Made by a program: the position numbers and the translations under genes. From NCBI GenBank assembly GCA_021810345.1, contig JAJZIX010000005.1:1-58623 (forward strand): 58,623 nucleotides of DNA. Direction: 5' to 3'. Numbering within the stretch: position 1 is the stretch's first letter; each line of letters begins with the position of its first letter. Positions 18,459 to 28,195 of this stretch are shown one piece after another. This DNA comes from Nanobdellota archaeon. GTDB taxonomy: Archaea > Nanobdellota > Nanobdellia > Parvarchaeales > Parvarchaeaceae. Under the pieces are notes generated by a model that saw nothing but the letters and a program-made list of their open reading frames with translations, was not told the DNA's origin and made no database searches.

Positions 18459-20135
18459 ATGGCAGAGTACATGCTTAACAGCAGGTTTAATGACCCCTTC
18501 AACAAGGTAAAGCTCGGCGTTTCGATCAGCGAAAGAAACCAGCTGGAGGAGTTTTCAAAGGTCCTCCGAAGCGGTGCAAACATGGTCGAAGTTGATATCG
18601 CTAGCATCTACGGCCTGAGAGGAGAGCAGGGCGGGTCCGCAGAAAACATTGGCAAGGAAGAGAGGCAAATAATCGGAAATCTGGCCAAAGTAAATGATGT
18701 CGACCTAAGCGTTCATGCTCCTTGGGCGATAAATCTATCCGGGATAGATCCAGAGTCACGTACAAAAAACCCCGAGTACTCTAGATTAGTTGACAATGAG
18801 ATAAAGGGGGCGGTAAAGTTTGCAGATGACATAAGCCAATCAACTGGTAGAAAGAACATGCCTATCATCTTCCATACCTCCGCGGATAATTTTGGGGACC
18901 CGGATAAGTCTATTAGAGTTACAGCATATGACAATGATGAGGACAAAGTGCTTGTGATCCCTGGCACGGAACTTCACCACATGGATGAGGAAACCTTCAA
19001 AAAAATATACGGTGAAGATACTTTCAGTAAACTTAAGGCAATGGGTCTGAAGCAGAAGAACAAGGACGGCGACAATACTCTAGTCCTTCCTCCACAGGCA
19101 AATTTTGAGTTTCAGAAGACCCTGATACGAACCACTTATAATCAGGAGAGAAGCAGCATAGATTTTAGCCGCGAGAACACGAAAATGATGCTGGATAGGA
19201 TACCTTCATTGGAGACGGCAGCCCTCGCGAAAGGCGATATTGATGAGCTGGCCAACCTGAAAAGAAGGAAAAAAGAGTATGAAGAGATGCTTAAGGACTT
19301 GGATGCAAGGGAAGCGAAGCTTGAGATAGACGTGGCAAACGTGGATAAGAAATATTCCTTATTCGATGATAAGGCCCCTTCCTTTGCAGCAGAAGGCATA
19401 AAGAAAGCTGCGTGGGAATCGTTCAATACCCAGACAAAGCCGATGATTTTAGTAGAAAATCCCATGTCACCTGACATGTCCCTGAGCAGGCCAAAGGATA
19501 CTGCAGAAGCCGTGAAGATTGCACGTGAGAAATTTGCAGACGAGCTTGTAGAGAAGCGAAAGCTATCCAGAAGCGAGGCGAAAAGAGTGAGCGAGCAGCT
19601 CATAGGCGTGAACCTTGATGTTGGACATGTAAATGTTTTCAAGTCTTACACTAATCCTGCGACTGGTAAGAATTACTCGGACGAGGATATAGTCAAACTG
19701 GCCATGGAGGCAAAGAACTATATAAAGAGGTATCATCTTAATGATAACATGGGCAATGTAGATGCGCACTTGCCGCTCGGACAGGGAAACGCACCGGTTA
19801 AAAAAATGTATGATGAGCTCTTGAAAGCAGGAGTTGACGTTCCGGCGATAATGGAAGTGTTCGGCGGCCTTGGTGGCCTTGAAACAGGAGCTTTGCAGTC
19901 GCTTCAGTATATGGGTGCACCTGCGTATGGGGATGTCCCTTACACTTCTATGCCATCATATCTGGGCCAGCCATATTCTTCCTTAATTGGCGACTATTCT
20001 TCATACTCCAATCTTGGATTAAAGCAGGATTTCTTCCCATACTCGGGGTTCTCCGGCATACTCCCGGTATTGGGCGGAGGTTATATGACAAATAATAATG
20101 CAAGCAACACCTTCTCGGGTGCTTCCACATATTGA
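18459..20135 (+). CDS. Xylose isomerase-like TIM-barrel protein (AP-endonuclease family 2-like) with insert
   Basis: Segments VDLSVHAPWAINL, IIFHTS, GVNLDVGHVNVFK, RYHLNDNMG, VPAIMEVFGG arranged as in the AP2Ec family. Confidence 0.75.
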   Translation: MAEYMLNSRFNDPFNKVKLGVSISERNQLEEFSKVLRSGANMVEVDIASIYGLRGEQGGSAENIGKEERQIIGNLAKVNDVDLSVHAPWAINLSGIDPESRTKNPEYSRLVDNEIKGAVKFADDISQSTGRKNMPIIFHTSADNFGDPDKSIRVTAYDNDEDKVLVIPGTELHHMDEETFKKIYGEDTFSKLKAMGLKQKNKDGDNTLVLPPQANFEFQKTLIRTTYNQERSSIDFSRENTKMMLDRIPSLETAALAKGDIDELANLKRRKKEYEEMLKDLDAREAKLEIDVANVDKKYSLFDDKAPSFAAEGIKKAAWESFNTQTKPMILVENPMSPDMSLSRPKDTAEAVKIAREKFADELVEKRKLSRSEAKRVSEQLIGVNLDVGHVNVFKSYTNPATGKNYSDEDIVKLAMEAKNYIKRYHLNDNMGNVDAHLPLGQGNAPVKKMYDELLKAGVDVPAIMEVFGGLGGLETGALQSLQYMGAPAYGDVPYTSMPSYLGQPYSSLIGDYSSYSNLGLKQDFFPYSGFSGILPVLGGGYMTNNNASNTFSGASTY

Positions 20136-20136
20136 T

Positions 20137-20922
20137 ATGGAAAACAATGAAGACAGAGGCAAACTAGAAATCAGGGGTTATGATGCTGCGTTCAAGTTTG
20201 CAAAGGCGATTTTTGAGAAATACCCGAAAATAATAAAAACGCTTGTTCTTTTTGGATCCTATAGCAAGGGAAAGGAAAACGAGCAAAGTGATGTTGATAT
20301 AATGGTGATTCTGGATGATGTGCTAAATGTCCTGGATGAAAAACTTCTTGCCGCATTTTACGCCGATGTTGACATAGAAGTCAAGAGCATACCTGTAAAG
20401 CTGCATATGAACTTTGTGACCCTGACTGCATTTTGGAGGGGTGTTATGGCGGCTGATCCGGTCACGGTAAATGTATTGAAGTACGGCGTGCCTTTAATAG
20501 ATACAGGCTACTTTGAGCCGCTTCAGGCCCTTTTGAACAAAGGAGAAATAAAGCCGACAGAGGAATCAATATACGCGGCGCTTTCGAGAAGTGAGCTTTA
20601 CTCGGGTTCGGCAAGGCTCAAGATCGCTAGCGCAGTAACCGATGCTTACTGGTCTTTAATAAACTCATCGCAGGCATTTTTGATGAAGCAGGGTGAAATT
20701 CCGCCTTCTCCTGAGTTTATAGAAGAGATGCTCGGTAAGCAGCTATCAAAGAAGCTGATAAACCAGCATGACATGGAAATCTTCAAAGAAGTCTATGATC
20801 TTGGCAAAAAGCTAATGCATGGGGAAAAGGTAGATTTGACAGGAGAAAAAGTAGATAAGATACTGACAGAGACCAAGTCATTCAATTCAAAGATGGCTGG
20901 TTTGGTCAACCCCCCTAAATAG
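20137..20922 (+). CDS. Pol-beta-type nucleotidyltransferase with HEPN-like C-terminus
   Basis: VLFGSYSKGKENEQSDVDIMVILDD nucleotidyltransferase motif; helical C-terminal half. Confidence 0.85.
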   Translation: MENNEDRGKLEIRGYDAAFKFAKAIFEKYPKIIKTLVLFGSYSKGKENEQSDVDIMVILDDVLNVLDEKLLAAFYADVDIEVKSIPVKLHMNFVTLTAFWRGVMAADPVTVNVLKYGVPLIDTGYFEPLQALLNKGEIKPTEESIYAALSRSELYSGSARLKIASAVTDAYWSLINSSQAFLMKQGEIPPSPEFIEEMLGKQLSKKLINQHDMEIFKEVYDLGKKLMHGEKVDLTGEKVDKILTETKSFNSKMAGLVNPPK

Positions 20923-20960
20923 GGGATAAGGTTTAAATACTAAAAGATTATCTTGATATA

Positions 20961-21338
20961 ATGGGAATCAGCAAAAAAGGGCAGGGTTTGCCTATAAACA
21001 CAATAATACTTATAGCTATAGGTCTGCTGGTGCTCGTTTTATTCATAACTTTTATATTAGGTGGATTCAAGGGCCTTGCGCCGGTAACCGGCTCGTCAAG
21101 TAGCAGCCTTTCTACATTTGAGACACAGTGCAGTACTTACTGTGCAGAAGCTGCGTCTAGTAATACCCCAAATATATGGTGTGGCTATGCTGCTACAGTT
21201 GGATCAAAATCAAATTATCACTGTTACAATTCAACGCTTGGTAACACAGGCACTAGCTGTACTTTAGACAATGGTTCGGTGCTTGTTAATCCTAATTATC
21301 CGGGTGCAGGTACACATCCTTACTTAGCTTGTAGTTGA
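20961..21338 (+). CDS. Cys-containing membrane-anchored/pilin-like exported protein
   Basis: N-term MGISKKGQGLPINTIILIAIGLLVLVLFITFILGG, then a short exported Cys-rich domain. Confidence 0.65.
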   Translation: MGISKKGQGLPINTIILIAIGLLVLVLFITFILGGFKGLAPVTGSSSSSLSTFETQCSTYCAEAASSNTPNIWCGYAATVGSKSNYHCYNSTLGNTGTSCTLDNGSVLVNPNYPGAGTHPYLACS

Positions 21339-21387
21339 TTTTTAAGGGCTTCTAAAAACTTTTATACTCTAATTATCTCTAATAAAC

Positions 21388-22017
21388 ATGTCAATAAGCG
21401 GTATAATATTTAGGGTTTTTGGTGCCTTAGTTTTTGTACTTGTAGTGATAGGAGTCTTCTATGTTTTCCAACACCATATAGCTGTGATAAATACCTGTCC
21501 GTCTTATTCTAGCATGGTGCTTAATGGCAGCAGGCCATACTGCGTAGCCGATAATGTCAGTGCAATAATAATAAACAAGCAGATATCTTCCTTTTATCTT
21601 AATTCCAGTATAGGCATATCTGATGGCAGGATATTCCCTCTGAGCTTTAGGTTCATAGGAAATGACCCGCTTCTATCTATATGGAATCAGAACACTTCCC
21701 AGTTCGCAGGAGGCTACGCCTTTATAACAATACCAGATACATTTAAGGTGCATATGGAGTACACCACAAACGTTCCTACCCAATTCATCGTGATGACCGA
21801 CTCCCAGTTTGCCCAGTTTTACCAGACACAACAGCTAAATGGGTATGTTATGGAGGCTCAAGGTACCCATGTCTCGACGTGGTTTAATCTTAGCACAGGA
21901 TGTGCCGGATATGTGGCAATAATCCGTTCGGTTTCGGGGGGAGGGTTTCAGATAGCGCCGAATGAGACGGCTCTATACGCTCCGGCGAGCGCTCCAACAG
22001 GCGCATGCGCAAGCTAA
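21388..22017 (+). CDS. Single-TM exported hypothetical protein
   Basis: N-terminal TM then an extracellular-type domain; TATA-like sequence upstream. Confidence 0.65.
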   Translation: MSISGIIFRVFGALVFVLVVIGVFYVFQHHIAVINTCPSYSSMVLNGSRPYCVADNVSAIIINKQISSFYLNSSIGISDGRIFPLSFRFIGNDPLLSIWNQNTSQFAGGYAFITIPDTFKVHMEYTTNVPTQFIVMTDSQFAQFYQTQQLNGYVMEAQGTHVSTWFNLSTGCAGYVAIIRSVSGGGFQIAPNETALYAPASAPTGACAS

Positions 22018-22061
22018 AGGAAAGAGTATAAACTTAAATTGTATAAATTACACTATTAATC

Positions 22062-22673
22062 ATGGATGTTGACGTATTTGAAGCGATAAATGAACTGAAG
22101 GAATTCTATGAGGACAATGGTTCGCTTGTCAACATAAGACCGCTTATAGCTTCCAAGAAGCTTGATGTCGAGCTTGATTATGACAAGGGAGCGATAAATC
22201 TTAAGGTGCAGCACCCGCTAAGACTCAGGCTATACAAGATATACAATATATTGGTAAGGCTTTATTTGGTGACTTCTGTCGGCTTGACTTTCGATTTTAT
22301 CGTTGACGGCGTCCAAAAGTCCGTATCAAAGCAATTTGGGCCATCGGAGGACATAAAGGAGATAATAGAGGACTTAATCAGTTTGCCGCATGACAGAATA
22401 AGGGATATAATCGTGGAGACGGAATACTTCAAGCTAGTCGAGACAGAGGACATGTATGATACTGTGTCAATAATACTGAAGAAGAACGGCAAGAAGGAGC
22501 TTTTTGTAAGTCTGTCGAACTATCTTTTCCCATTCATCAACATAGCGGCTGAAAAGTCGATAAAAGAAGAAATAACATTCTCGCAGGAGGACAAAGAAGT
22601 CACGGTTGATGTTTCTATATACTTGGACGGCGCCGTCCTTGGCGTCAAATCCAAAAAAGTAAGGATAGTTTGA
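22062..22673 (+). CDS. Hypothetical protein in KaiC-like/GTPase/roadblock cluster
   Basis: 203-aa ORF, stop 3 nt before the next gene. Confidence 0.7.
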   Translation: MDVDVFEAINELKEFYEDNGSLVNIRPLIASKKLDVELDYDKGAINLKVQHPLRLRLYKIYNILVRLYLVTSVGLTFDFIVDGVQKSVSKQFGPSEDIKEIIEDLISLPHDRIRDIIVETEYFKLVETEDMYDTVSIILKKNGKKELFVSLSNYLFPFINIAAEKSIKEEITFSQEDKEVTVDVSIYLDGAVLGVKSKKVRIV

Positions 22674-22676
22674 GGT

Positions 22677-23345
22677 ATGGTAGGGATTAAAGTCGGATTT
22701 AAATCATTCGACGAGGCATCCGGCGGCCTTGATTTGCATAAGATATACACTGTGATAGGAAACAAGGAAAGTGGGAAAGAAGATTTCCTTTACAGGATGG
22801 CTGCGTCGTCATTAACCGATAAAAACGCAGTCGTTTACGTTACAACTGCGAAATCAGCAAGTGATTTGATAAACGAGTTCAATTCAAGGAACTTGAGGGT
22901 CTCCCAGTATCTGGGGAAGGACCTGTCCATTCTGGATGATTTTAGCAAGATAAGCACGCCAAACGCGCAGGATACCCCTTACTCCAAGGTTTTGAATGGA
23001 CCTCTAGACCTCACAGGCCTTTCCGTTGCACTGTCGAGCGTAAATGGCGATTTTCTGAAAGAAGGCAGGTCGGTTATAGATGTGATTGATTCAGTGTCTA
23101 ACCTGCTCGTGTACAACAATCCGCTCACAATATTCCGCTTTCTGCAGTTCATATGCGGTAGATCTAAAATCTCAGGTGTGACCTCTGTATTTGCACTAGA
23201 CAGCGAAATGCACACCGCTGACGTGACCGAAACCATAAAGACAATGTCAGACGGGGTCATATCTTTAAAATTTGAGAATGGCAAAAGGTATTTCACGCTG
23301 TTTGGGACGGCGAAAGAGGTATTGAACTGGACTGAGCTGTCATGA
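22677..23345 (+). CDS. KaiC/RecA-like ATPase-superfamily protein (atypical P-loop)
   Basis: GFKSFDEASGGLDLHKIYTVIGNKESGKEDFLYRMA aligns with the KaiC N-term; Walker B-like VIDVIDSVSNLL. Confidence 0.75.
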   Translation: MVGIKVGFKSFDEASGGLDLHKIYTVIGNKESGKEDFLYRMAASSLTDKNAVVYVTTAKSASDLINEFNSRNLRVSQYLGKDLSILDDFSKISTPNAQDTPYSKVLNGPLDLTGLSVALSSVNGDFLKEGRSVIDVIDSVSNLLVYNNPLTIFRFLQFICGRSKISGVTSVFALDSEMHTADVTETIKTMSDGVISLKFENGKRYFTLFGTAKEVLNWTELS

Positions 23346-23379
23346 AAAACTTAAAAGGGTTAAGGGGCTTAGAATTAGT

Positions 23380-24579
23380 ATGAATGACCCATTGTTTGGT
23401 ATAGATAAACTGGACAAAGATTTGAATGGAATACCGGAAAAAAAGATCGTTCTGTTTTCGGCTTCCCCTTCTGTAGGGAATGAGGTCTTCGGGTACCAGG
23501 TAATATATAACAACATAAAAGCAGGAAAAAAGGTGCTCCTAATGCTGAACAGGACGTCTCCTGAATCCTATCTGTCCGAGATGAAGGATTATGATTTCCT
23601 GCCACAAAGTGGACTGGATATAATAGATTCTTATAGTAGCATAACCGGTATAAACTCCAGCAGCGGCAAGTCAGTGACAACCATAGACAACCCCTACAAC
23701 AAAGAGGAGGTCTCACGCAAGCTGCTAGCAGAGCTTGACAAGGGATATGACCTTCTAGTGCTGGATTCTTTCTCGCTTCTGATAGATTTCTTTGATTTTG
23801 ACTACGGACTGTCTCTCCTGTCTGAGATAAAAAAGAAGCAGGAGGCGAACGGCACTTCATCGGTTATACTTTTCACCGACTGGAACTATGAGCAAAAAGA
23901 CATAAACTCCCTGATGTCCGCAGTCAACTCTACCGTTGAGATAAGGGGGGTGGAGAAAAGGGTTATCTTTGGCCAGTATTTTGCTGTAATAAAGTGCGAC
24001 TGGGTGCAGAACAAAACATTCTCATCGGTGCTTTTCAAGGCAGTAAAACCTGGCGGTATAAAAATCTATTTCCCGAAAATATTAGTAACCGGGCCGACAG
24101 ACGCAGGAAAGAGCTCATTCATACATTCAGCGTCAAAGGATGCCGTCAGCGTTGACAAGCTTGGCGGGACAATAGCATTGGACCATGGGAATTTGGACTT
24201 TAAGGGATACAAAGCGGATTTATTCGGCACGCCGGGCCAGGAGAGGTTTGACCCTCTGCTTAAGCTGTTGGGAGGAGAAGCGATTGGGGTATTTCTGGTG
24301 GTCGATTCCACAAAGCCAGAGCAGTTCCCAAGGGCAATAGAAATGCTTAGGAAAACAGAAGCGTATGGGCTGCCCATAGTCGTGATAGCGAACAAAGCAG
24401 ATCTGAAGGGGGCATTGAAGCTGGATGAGATAAGAGAAAAACTGCATTTAGACAATGAAATAGGGCTGGTACAAACATTTGCGGAGGATCTGTCGAAAGT
24501 CGATCCAAACCAGCCGACAAAACTGAAAAAGGAGGGTATAGACGAAGCTCTGTCGTTGTTGTTTAAGCAGCTGACATAA
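23380..24579 (+). CDS. Fusion: degenerate KaiC-like domain + Ras/MglA-like small GTPase
   Basis: N-term GIDKLDKDLNGIPEKKIVLFSASPSVGNEVF (KaiC-like, Walker A lost); C-term GPTDAGKSSF (G1), DLFGTPGQERFD (G3), NKADL (G4). Confidence 0.85.
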   Translation: MNDPLFGIDKLDKDLNGIPEKKIVLFSASPSVGNEVFGYQVIYNNIKAGKKVLLMLNRTSPESYLSEMKDYDFLPQSGLDIIDSYSSITGINSSSGKSVTTIDNPYNKEEVSRKLLAELDKGYDLLVLDSFSLLIDFFDFDYGLSLLSEIKKKQEANGTSSVILFTDWNYEQKDINSLMSAVNSTVEIRGVEKRVIFGQYFAVIKCDWVQNKTFSSVLFKAVKPGGIKIYFPKILVTGPTDAGKSSFIHSASKDAVSVDKLGGTIALDHGNLDFKGYKADLFGTPGQERFDPLLKLLGGEAIGVFLVVDSTKPEQFPRAIEMLRKTEAYGLPIVVIANKADLKGALKLDEIREKLHLDNEIGLVQTFAEDLSKVDPNQPTKLKKEGIDEALSLLFKQLT

Positions 24580-24610
24580 TATTTAAATAAAAGGGGGTAT
24601 TAGTTAACTT

Positions 24611-24991
24611 ATGGCCACAAAAGCTGAAGAATTGAGGACAGTTCTAGATAGTCTTAGCAGGGTTGGTGGAATAAAAGCTTCAGCCGTGATATCTGCTGAT
24701 GGACTTCCGATAGTCCCATCAATGCCTGAAAACGTAGATCCAAATACCTTTGCTGCCATGATAGCTTCTATGATGGGCGCAGCCGAAACTGCACTCAAGT
24801 CTCTTGGTTCATCGAATGTATTGAAGGGAGTTAACGCAGAATCAGATGATGCTACCGTTGTTGCAGTACAGGCAGGCGCGGACGCAATACTAGCAATGAT
24901 GGTCGATCCAAAAGCAGCAAGCAATTACGGGCTCATACGAATAGAAGCAAATCGCGCCTCAAAAGAGATAGCAAGGATAATGGCTGAATAG
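24611..24991 (+). CDS. Roadblock/LC7 domain protein (MglB-like)
   Basis: LDSLSRVGGIKASAVISADGLPIVPSMPENVDPNTFAAMIASMMGAAE; typical single-domain size. Confidence 0.88.
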   Translation: MATKAEELRTVLDSLSRVGGIKASAVISADGLPIVPSMPENVDPNTFAAMIASMMGAAETALKSLGSSNVLKGVNAESDDATVVAVQAGADAILAMMVDPKAASNYGLIRIEANRASKEIARIMAE

Positions 24992-25028
24992 AATTACAAC
25001 TCCATTCTAAATATCAAGGACAGGAATT

Positions 25029-25112
25029 CGCTCAGGGTGGGATTTGAACCCACAAGGGATTGCTCCCATAAGATTTCCAGTCTTACGCGCTACCAGGTTA
25101 CGCAACCTGAGC
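25029..25112 (-). tRNA. tRNA-Ser(GGA)
   Basis: Minus strand GCTCAGG...CCTGAGC acceptor, anticodon loop CTGGAAA, long variable arm TGGGAGCAATCCCTT, T-arm GTGGG-TTCAAAT-CCCAC. Confidence 0.93.
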
Positions 25113-25162
25113 AAACATTTAAAAGTCAGGTTCCTATTGAATATATCCTTTTCTTTTGAGGA

Positions 25163-25840
25163 TCATTCGTAAAAGACACCGTCTTTATCGTTTTCATCAG
25201 ACGCGCCTTTGTCTATCTCCAAATCCAAGTATTCGATGTTTTTATTTTGGTAAGTCTCACTATCTGCGAGGAATTTGATATTTGGAGATAAGTGTTCGAA
25301 TACGTAGAGATTGACGACGCCATTTGGGTCCAATTCACCCGCGTACACATGCCAGCAGAAGGTTTTTCCTTTGTTATTGATTCTTATATTTGGTGCGATG
25401 TACTCGGTATTAGGTTTGATTTCATCGTAGCCTAAAGCTTTAAAGTCGTAAGCCCTACTAAGCTTGAAGACTTTATTTTTATGGCTGGGAGCTTCATCAA
25501 CAGCTTTAACAACGTATTTTTTGAGCAATTCTATAACTTCTTCTTCGTTTTGCTTTTCGGCTCTTTTATACTCTGCAGAATCAGGGTAACTATTCTTGAA
25601 TACATACATCTCTTGACGGTTGCCCCTATCGACTTCGTAGGCATGTATCCTGTGATAGGTTGCTACTGGCGCGTTGTTCGACACTATATACTCTTTGCTG
25701 TAGGGAGTATCTGAGTCAAGAAGCAACACGCTAAAACCGTAGTCTATCTTCTTTGATTCAAGGAGAAATGTAAGACGCTCTTTTGATACTGCCACAGAGG
25801 AATTGAGCATATTTTCAAGTTCCTTCAATTCGTGGCTCAT
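25163..25840 (-). CDS. Hypothetical protein
   Basis: 225-aa ORF without recognisable motif. Confidence 0.6.
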   Translation of the reverse strand: MSHELKELENMLNSSVAVSKERLTFLLESKKIDYGFSVLLLDSDTPYSKEYIVSNNAPVATYHRIHAYEVDRGNRQEMYVFKNSYPDSAEYKRAEKQNEEEVIELLKKYVVKAVDEAPSHKNKVFKLSRAYDFKALGYDEIKPNTEYIAPNIRINNKGKTFCWHVYAGELDPNGVVNLYVFEHLSPNIKFLADSETYQNKNIEYLDLEIDKGASDENDKDGVFYE

Positions 25841-25943
25841 ATTTATTTAAGAGAATATACAAATAAAAAGGTTTCTATTTGTAAATATAACAATATTTTC
25901 TCCGGAACAAAAAACTTAAAAGCACACAATTCCTACTATAATC

Positions 25944-26216
25944 ATGGAAAATTGGTACAGGTTTTATAAGGCTCAAGCGAATGAGCAGTTTAAGTTCGGA
26001 GACTACGAAATCAAGTACGTGAAGAAAGAAGTCAAAGAAGACTTCAATCCGAAGGGTGATAAGGTCCCCTCCAACGTAAACAAAGAACAGCTAAAGGTCT
26101 TCAAGGCTGGACAGAAAGTAAAAGTGCGCAAGGCCGACAAACTTGCTTTGATAGAAGCTATCAAGGCTGGAAATGTTGACAGGATGAACGAGATCCTGCT
26201 GGCTCTTAAGTCTTAG
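25944..26216 (+). CDS. Small basic hypothetical protein
   Basis: 90-aa lysine-rich ORF with upstream promoter-like sequence. Confidence 0.65.
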   Translation: MENWYRFYKAQANEQFKFGDYEIKYVKKEVKEDFNPKGDKVPSNVNKEQLKVFKAGQKVKVRKADKLALIEAIKAGNVDRMNEILLALKS

Positions 26217-26225
26217 GCTTATTCG

Positions 26226-28127
26226 CTAGTTTATTGTTCTTTCTTTTATTTTTTTGGTTGCTTCTTCTATAAATTCGTCTAATTTAACATTATATTTTGT
26301 TTTTCCGTCTCTTGTTCTGATGGCAATGACATTACCACTCTCTTCCTTATCTCCCAAGATAATAGTGTAGTAAGCCTTTATGAGCTGGGACTCCCTCACC
26401 TTATACTCAAGCGTTCTGCTGCTGTCATCAAGTTCAACCCTTAGGCCGGCTTCTTCTAAGCTTTTTGATACCTTTGCAGCATATTCCCTGTTGCGCTCGG
26501 TTATATTAATTACTCTGGCCTGCACAGGTGATACCCAAAGAGGAAGGCTTCCCTTAGAATTCTCCAGTATTATGCCCATAAACCTGCCTATTGTGCCCAT
26601 TATTGACCGGTGTATCACAAGCGGTGTATGCTCCTTATTGTCAGCTCCAACGTACACTGCGCCGAATCTTGCAGCAAGGTTAAAGTCAAGCTGTATGGTA
26701 GATACTGCATATGCGGCGTCCGGCTTGCCTGTAAAGTCCAGCACATAGATGTCTATCTTTGGACCGTAGAAAGCGCCATCGCCCTCCTTTACAGTGTATT
26801 TATACCCGCTTTTATCAAGGATTTTCTTTAGAGTGGCTTCTGCTTTATCCCATAATTCATCGGCGCCTATCCGCTTTTCAGGCCTTGTAGCTAGCACCAT
26901 TATCGGCGAGAGGTTAAATTTGCCGTATATTTCATCGAGCATTTTAAATAGTAAAAGAACCTCCTGCTCTACCTGATCCTCAGTCACGTACACGTGAGCG
27001 TCATTCTGCTCCATTAGTCGGGTCCTGAGCAGGCCATCCATAGTACCCTCAAGTTCATATCTGTGCAAGAATCCATAGTCAGCGAGTCTTAATGGCAATT
27101 CCTTATAGCTGCGTGTTCTGGATTTGAATATGAGAGCAGAGAAAGGGCAGTTCATAGGTTTCAGTCCGTACTCTTCATCAGAATCGAAGGGCGACGCGCG
27201 GAACATGTTCTCTCTATATTTGTCGAAGTGCCCGCTAGTTTTCCAAAGATCCACCTTGGCTATTATTGGGGTTATCACCTCTTTGTAGCCGTACTTAAAA
27301 TCTATCTCCCTGGCGAACTTCAGGAGTTCATTATAAACCGCTGCGCCTTTTGGCATGAAGAAGGGCGAACCGGGTGAGATATCCGAAAAAAAGAAAAGCT
27401 CAAGGTCTTTACCTATTTTCTTGTGATCATGCTCCTTCTTCTCTTCTGATAGTTTTATATATTCATTCATCTGCTCCTTCGAAGGGAAGCTTATCCCGTA
27501 TATCCTAGTCATTACCTCATTTTTGCTGTTGCCTCTCCAATACGCCCCTGCAACCTTTGTGAATTTTATGGCCTTTATCAATCTTGTTGATGGAATGTGT
27601 GGCCCGCGGCACAAGTCCACAAAGTCACCATTTTGGTAAAAAGTAACATCATTTGCCAATGAATTTAGAATCTCAAGCTTGAATTTGTTGTCCTTAACTA
27701 TCTCCCTCGCTTCATCAACGTTTGACTCTTTTCTTATGAATTTTTCATCTTTCTCTATTATCTTCTCCGCTTCCTTTGTTAACTTTTCCAGGTCGTTGTC
27801 ACCTACATTTAGGTTGTAGAAATCATAGTAAAAGCCTTCGTCTATCGGGGGGCCTATCCCGAGAACCGCATCCGGATAAAGCTTCTTTACTGCAGCTGCC
27901 AAAACATGAGCGGAAGAATGCCAGAATACCTTTTTACCCTCATTGGACTCAAAGGTAAGGAACTCCACCTCTGCGTCTTTGTCCAGCTTTCTCGACAGAT
28001 CATAAAGCTGCCCGTTGACTTTGGCCACAAGCACTTCTTTTAAGTCAACATCGAGTTCCTTGGCTATATCAAAGAGGGTCTTTTCGCCCTTTATCTCGTG
28101 CGTTTCACCTTTGTATTTAATCTGCAT
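26226..28127 (-). CDS. thrS: Threonyl-tRNA synthetase, bacterial-type (TGS + HxxxH editing domain)
   Basis: TGS domain MQIKYKGETHEIK..., HSSAHVLAAAVKKLYPDAVLGIGPPIDEGFYYDFY editing motif, class II core. Start chosen at the internal Met; the ORF track extends to 28232 through the tRNA-Pro gene. Confidence 0.93.
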   Translation of the reverse strand: MQIKYKGETHEIKGEKTLFDIAKELDVDLKEVLVAKVNGQLYDLSRKLDKDAEVEFLTFESNEGKKVFWHSSAHVLAAAVKKLYPDAVLGIGPPIDEGFYYDFYNLNVGDNDLEKLTKEAEKIIEKDEKFIRKESNVDEAREIVKDNKFKLEILNSLANDVTFYQNGDFVDLCRGPHIPSTRLIKAIKFTKVAGAYWRGNSKNEVMTRIYGISFPSKEQMNEYIKLSEEKKEHDHKKIGKDLELFFFSDISPGSPFFMPKGAAVYNELLKFAREIDFKYGYKEVITPIIAKVDLWKTSGHFDKYRENMFRASPFDSDEEYGLKPMNCPFSALIFKSRTRSYKELPLRLADYGFLHRYELEGTMDGLLRTRLMEQNDAHVYVTEDQVEQEVLLLFKMLDEIYGKFNLSPIMVLATRPEKRIGADELWDKAEATLKKILDKSGYKYTVKEGDGAFYGPKIDIYVLDFTGKPDAAYAVSTIQLDFNLAARFGAVYVGADNKEHTPLVIHRSIMGTIGRFMGIILENSKGSLPLWVSPVQARVINITERNREYAAKVSKSLEEAGLRVELDDSSRTLEYKVRESQLIKAYYTIILGDKEESGNVIAIRTRDGKTKYNVKLDEFIEEATKKIKERTIN

Positions 28128-28195
28128 ATTTCTCATTCTAAATTTAGTAGAATAAAAGCCTTTCCTTTTAATTTTACAGAAGACAAAAACAACAC

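Noticed and set aside
23375-23860. 161-aa antisense ORF over the KaiC-Ras fusion gene
   Set aside because: Shadow ORF with no recognisable motif and no RBS or promoter; the sense gene is well supported.
20961-24991. The KaiC/GTPase/roadblock cluster as a known gas-vesicle (Gvp) or archaellum (Arl) operon
   Set aside because: No GvpA, ArlI, ArlJ or ArlH homologues are recognisable in the neighbourhood.
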